From Roseiarcus sp963805295 (GTDB taxonomy: Bacteria > Pseudomonadota > Alphaproteobacteria > Rhizobiales > Beijerinckiaceae), in assembly GCA_963805295.1 (NCBI GenBank), contig CAWDTW010000069.1, positions 114,371 to 178,370 on the forward strand: DNA of 64,000 bases. The letters are read 5' to 3'. Made by a program: the position numbers and the translations under genes. Of this stretch, positions 62,012 through 64,000 are shown one piece after another. How positions within the stretch are numbered: the stretch's first letter is position 1; the number at the start of each line of letters is the position of its first letter. Below the pieces are notes generated by a model, which searched no databases, was not told where the DNA came from, and was given only the letters and a program-made list of their open reading frames with translations.

Positions 62012-64000
62012 GCGACGTTGGCGAACGCCACTATATTGACATAGATCGAAGCGGCACTATTGTCAGACTTGGCAGTGAGTTGAGAGCAGGAGCCGACCAC
62101 AGATCGGCGATACTGCTTTGGCGACGAGGCACACTCCAGGCGAGTGGGGGGAGCCGTGAAAGTTGGCAAGTTTGGGCTGGCGGCGGCTGCATTCGCCTTG
62201 ATCCTCGTCTGGGTGCATGCCGCGCGGGCCCAAGGCGAGGATCTCAGCAACGCGACGTGTCTGAGTTGCCACGGCCAGCCGGGCTTTTCGACCGAACTCG
62301 CCAATGGGCAGACGCTATCGCTGTTCGTCTCGGCGGACCATTTCGCAAACAGCGTGCACCGTTCATTCCAGTGCACCACGTGTCACGCGAGCATTACTGA
62401 AATTCCGCACAAAAGCCCGCCACTGCCTTATGCGCAGTGGCGGCAGCAGGCGCCCAAGATTTGTGGGACCTGTCATACGGCGGAGTTGAGCGCCTACTTG
62501 ACTTCCATTCACGGCAATCTGGTCACGACGGGGAACGATGTCGATGCCGCGGTCTGCACCGACTGCCACACCGCGCACTCCGTCGGGGCGCCGACCGCGG
62601 CCACGACCCGGCTCGAAATCATTCAGAACTGCGGCAACTGCCATAAGCCGCAATTGCGGAGCTACCTCGACACCTACCACGGCCGGGTCGCCACGCTGGG
62701 CTACGCGTATATTGCGAAATGCTACGACTGCCACGGCTATCATACCATTCAAGCGGTCAGCGACCCGAAATCCCTGATGTATCCAAGCAATCGGCTGGCG
62801 ACTTGCCAGAAATGCCACAAGAACGCGACGGCCGGCTTCATCACGTTCAAGCCCCACGCGACTGCCGACAATTTCGCACGCTTCCCCTATACCTGGCTGG
62901 CGTCGAGGTTCATGTTGTTGCTGCTCGGCGGCACGTTCGCGTTCTTCTGGACGCATTCTGCATTTTGGCTCTACCGCGAGCTTCGCGACCGTTCCGCAGC
63001 CAAGCACCGGCCCCACGTCAGGACCGCCGATTTGTTGCAGGGCCAGACCGTCTATTACGAGCGCTGGAGCGCGATGTGGCGGCTCGCCCATCTTGCCTTC
63101 GCGATCGCGATCTTCGTGCTGATCTTGACCGGCATGACCCTACACTTCGCCGACAGCCTCTGGGCGCCGTCGGTGCAACACGCGCTCGGCGGCCCGCGGG
63201 TCACCGGCTGGGTCCATCGCGTCTTCGCGGTCGCGTTGCTGAGCATCTTCTTCGCCCAGCTCGGCTATGTTGGGGTGCGGTTCGCCAGAAACTGGCGCAC
63301 GTTCGATTGGTTTGGGCCGACGTCGCTGATCCCCAACCTGCAAGACGCCATCGACGTCTACCTGATGTTCAAGTGGTTCGTCGGCGTCGGCCCCAAGCCT
63401 TTGTTCGACAAGTGGACCTACTGGGAGAAGTTCGACTACTGGGCGCCGTTTTGGGGCGTAGCCATCCTCGGGGTGACCGGCGCCATGCTGTGGTTCAGCA
63501 ACTTCACGGCGTCGATCCTGCCGGGGTGGGTCTTCAACGTCGCCGCCATCTTCCACGGCGAGGAGGCGGTCCTGGCCGTCGGCTTCCTGTTCACCGTGCA
63601 TTTCTTCAACAATCACTGGATTCCTGAAAACTTCCCGCTCGACATCCGGATGTTCACCGGGGTCGTCCCGGTGGAAAAATTCAGGCGAGAACATACCCTG
63701 GAATACAACCGCCTCGTCGAATCCGGCCGCCTCGCCGATTACATCGTGGACGCGCCGTCGCGCCCGATGACGGTCGGATCCCAAATTCTGGGTTTCTTCC
63801 TGGTGGGCGTCGGCCTGATCCTCCTGATCTTCGTCTTGAACGGGTTCGTGCGCGGCCTGATAGGCGGGTGATCAAACTTCGCGGCTTCGATGTATCGTGC
63901 GGCGCTGCCAATAATCCGGCTGGCGAGGCCCAGCTGATCTTCGCTCGCGCCAGCCGCGCGGCAGACGCGCTTCATCGATGGGACATACCATCAGCAGGGC
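62012..64000. repeat. Direct repeat unit 2 of the segmental duplication
   Basis: Covers the promoter region, the intact cytochrome gene and the downstream tail, which still matches unit 1 at base 64000. Unit 1 and unit 2 are separated by 2.36 kb of RAYT, fragments and a chimeric gene. Because the window ends here, the full extent and any further copies are unknown. Confidence 0.85.
62156..63871 (+). CDS. Heptaheme cytochrome c fused to a cytochrome b-type membrane domain, copy 2 (intact)
   Basis: A 571-residue protein from GTG 62156 with SD-like GGGGGGAG upstream. Signal peptide KVGKFGLAAAAFALILVWVH; then seven CxxCH c-heme sites (CLSCH, CTTCH, CGTCH, CTDCH, CGNCH, CYDCH, CQKCH) within the first 245 residues, expected in the periplasm. 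At least four membrane helices follow, with His residues in 'FAFFWTHSAFWLYRELRDRS', 'MWRLAHLAFAIAIFVLILTG', 'GWVHRVFAVALLSIFFAQLG' and 'FTVHFFNNHWIPENFPLDIR', which could bind b hemes. It probably exchanges electrons between the quinone pool and a periplasmic partner. The partner and direction are unknown. It differs from copy 1 at many residues. Confidence 0.85.
   Translation: MKVGKFGLAAAAFALILVWVHAARAQGEDLSNATCLSCHGQPGFSTELANGQTLSLFVSADHFANSVHRSFQCTTCHASITEIPHKSPPLPYAQWRQQAPKICGTCHTAELSAYLTSIHGNLVTTGNDVDAAVCTDCHTAHSVGAPTAATTRLEIIQNCGNCHKPQLRSYLDTYHGRVATLGYAYIAKCYDCHGYHTIQAVSDPKSLMYPSNRLATCQKCHKNATAGFITFKPHATADNFARFPYTWLASRFMLLLLGGTFAFFWTHSAFWLYRELRDRSAAKHRPHVRTADLLQGQTVYYERWSAMWRLAHLAFAIAIFVLILTGMTLHFADSLWAPSVQHALGGPRVTGWVHRVFAVALLSIFFAQLGYVGVRFARNWRTFDWFGPTSLIPNLQDAIDVYLMFKWFVGVGPKPLFDKWTYWEKFDYWAPFWGVAILGVTGAMLWFSNFTASILPGWVFNVAAIFHGEEAVLAVGFLFTVHFFNNHWIPENFPLDIRMFTGVVPVEKFRREHTLEYNRLVESGRLADYIVDAPSRPMTVGSQILGFFLVGVGLILLIFVLNGFVRGLIGG

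Overview
The window is about 64 kb of GC-rich DNA from an alphaproteobacterium, most likely a member of the Hyphomicrobiales (Rhizobiales), perhaps close to Methylocystaceae or Beijerinckiaceae. This rests on gene content and order: eno-ftsB, queA-tgt, glyA-nrdR-ribD-ribE, pcm-tolC-popZ-valS, lepB-rnc-era, phosphatidylcholine synthase (pcsA) and an ExoR-like Sel1 protein. Genus-level placement is inference only.

Layout. 1-8.4 kb: two nearly identical IS1380-family elements in inverted orientation. They enclose 4.9 kb of debris: an IS256-type transposase fragment, a complete IS4/IS5-like IS nested in a small secreted-protein gene, an AT-rich secreted-protein pseudogene, a RAYT fragment, a truncated radical-SAM-like gene, gluconokinase and an IS-truncated MFS gene. 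9-13.3 kb: lipid A acyltransferase, TrpB2, a secreted protein and two cyclophilins. 13.4-15.5 kb: a decayed Septu-like (PtuA/PtuB) defence pair. 15.5-19.9 kb: queA, tgt, eno, ftsB. 20.2-23.0 kb: an unusual repeat-fused FAD oxidase. 23.5-27.1 kb: glyA, nrdR, ribD, ribE. 27.1-32.7 kb: an accessory block with two duplicated hairpin units (possible small RNAs), a GYD protein, a broken BrnT with intact BrnA, an integrase remnant, two proteins of unknown role, and a chimeric hmgA/ribE pseudogene. 32.7-55.0 kb: mostly housekeeping genes (AbrB permease, UbiH-like hydroxylase, pcsA, tRNA-Cys, pcm, tolC, popZ, valS, exoR, an acyltransferase-SGNH protein, an MFS transporter, tRNA-Glu, qor, lepB, rnc, era). 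55-64 kb: repeats, DUF2937, then a scrambled segment in which a heptaheme cytochrome c/cytochrome b fusion gene occurs twice as direct repeats 4.35 kb apart. Between the copies lie a complete RAYT and chimeric or truncated genes.

Many genes that should be essential (glyA, ribD, ribE) or conserved (trpB2, popZ, tolC) carry single-base frameshifts with otherwise perfect coding. This suggests indel errors in the sequence rather than decay, so I give whole-gene spans and mark the breaks. Truncations at IS ends, chimeras and multiply broken AT-rich genes look like genuine decay.

The most unusual items are the duplicated heptaheme c/b fusion, the FAD lactone-oxidase-like protein with an N-terminal ladder of about ten KIDGGS-type repeats, and the duplicated hairpin units downstream of ribE.
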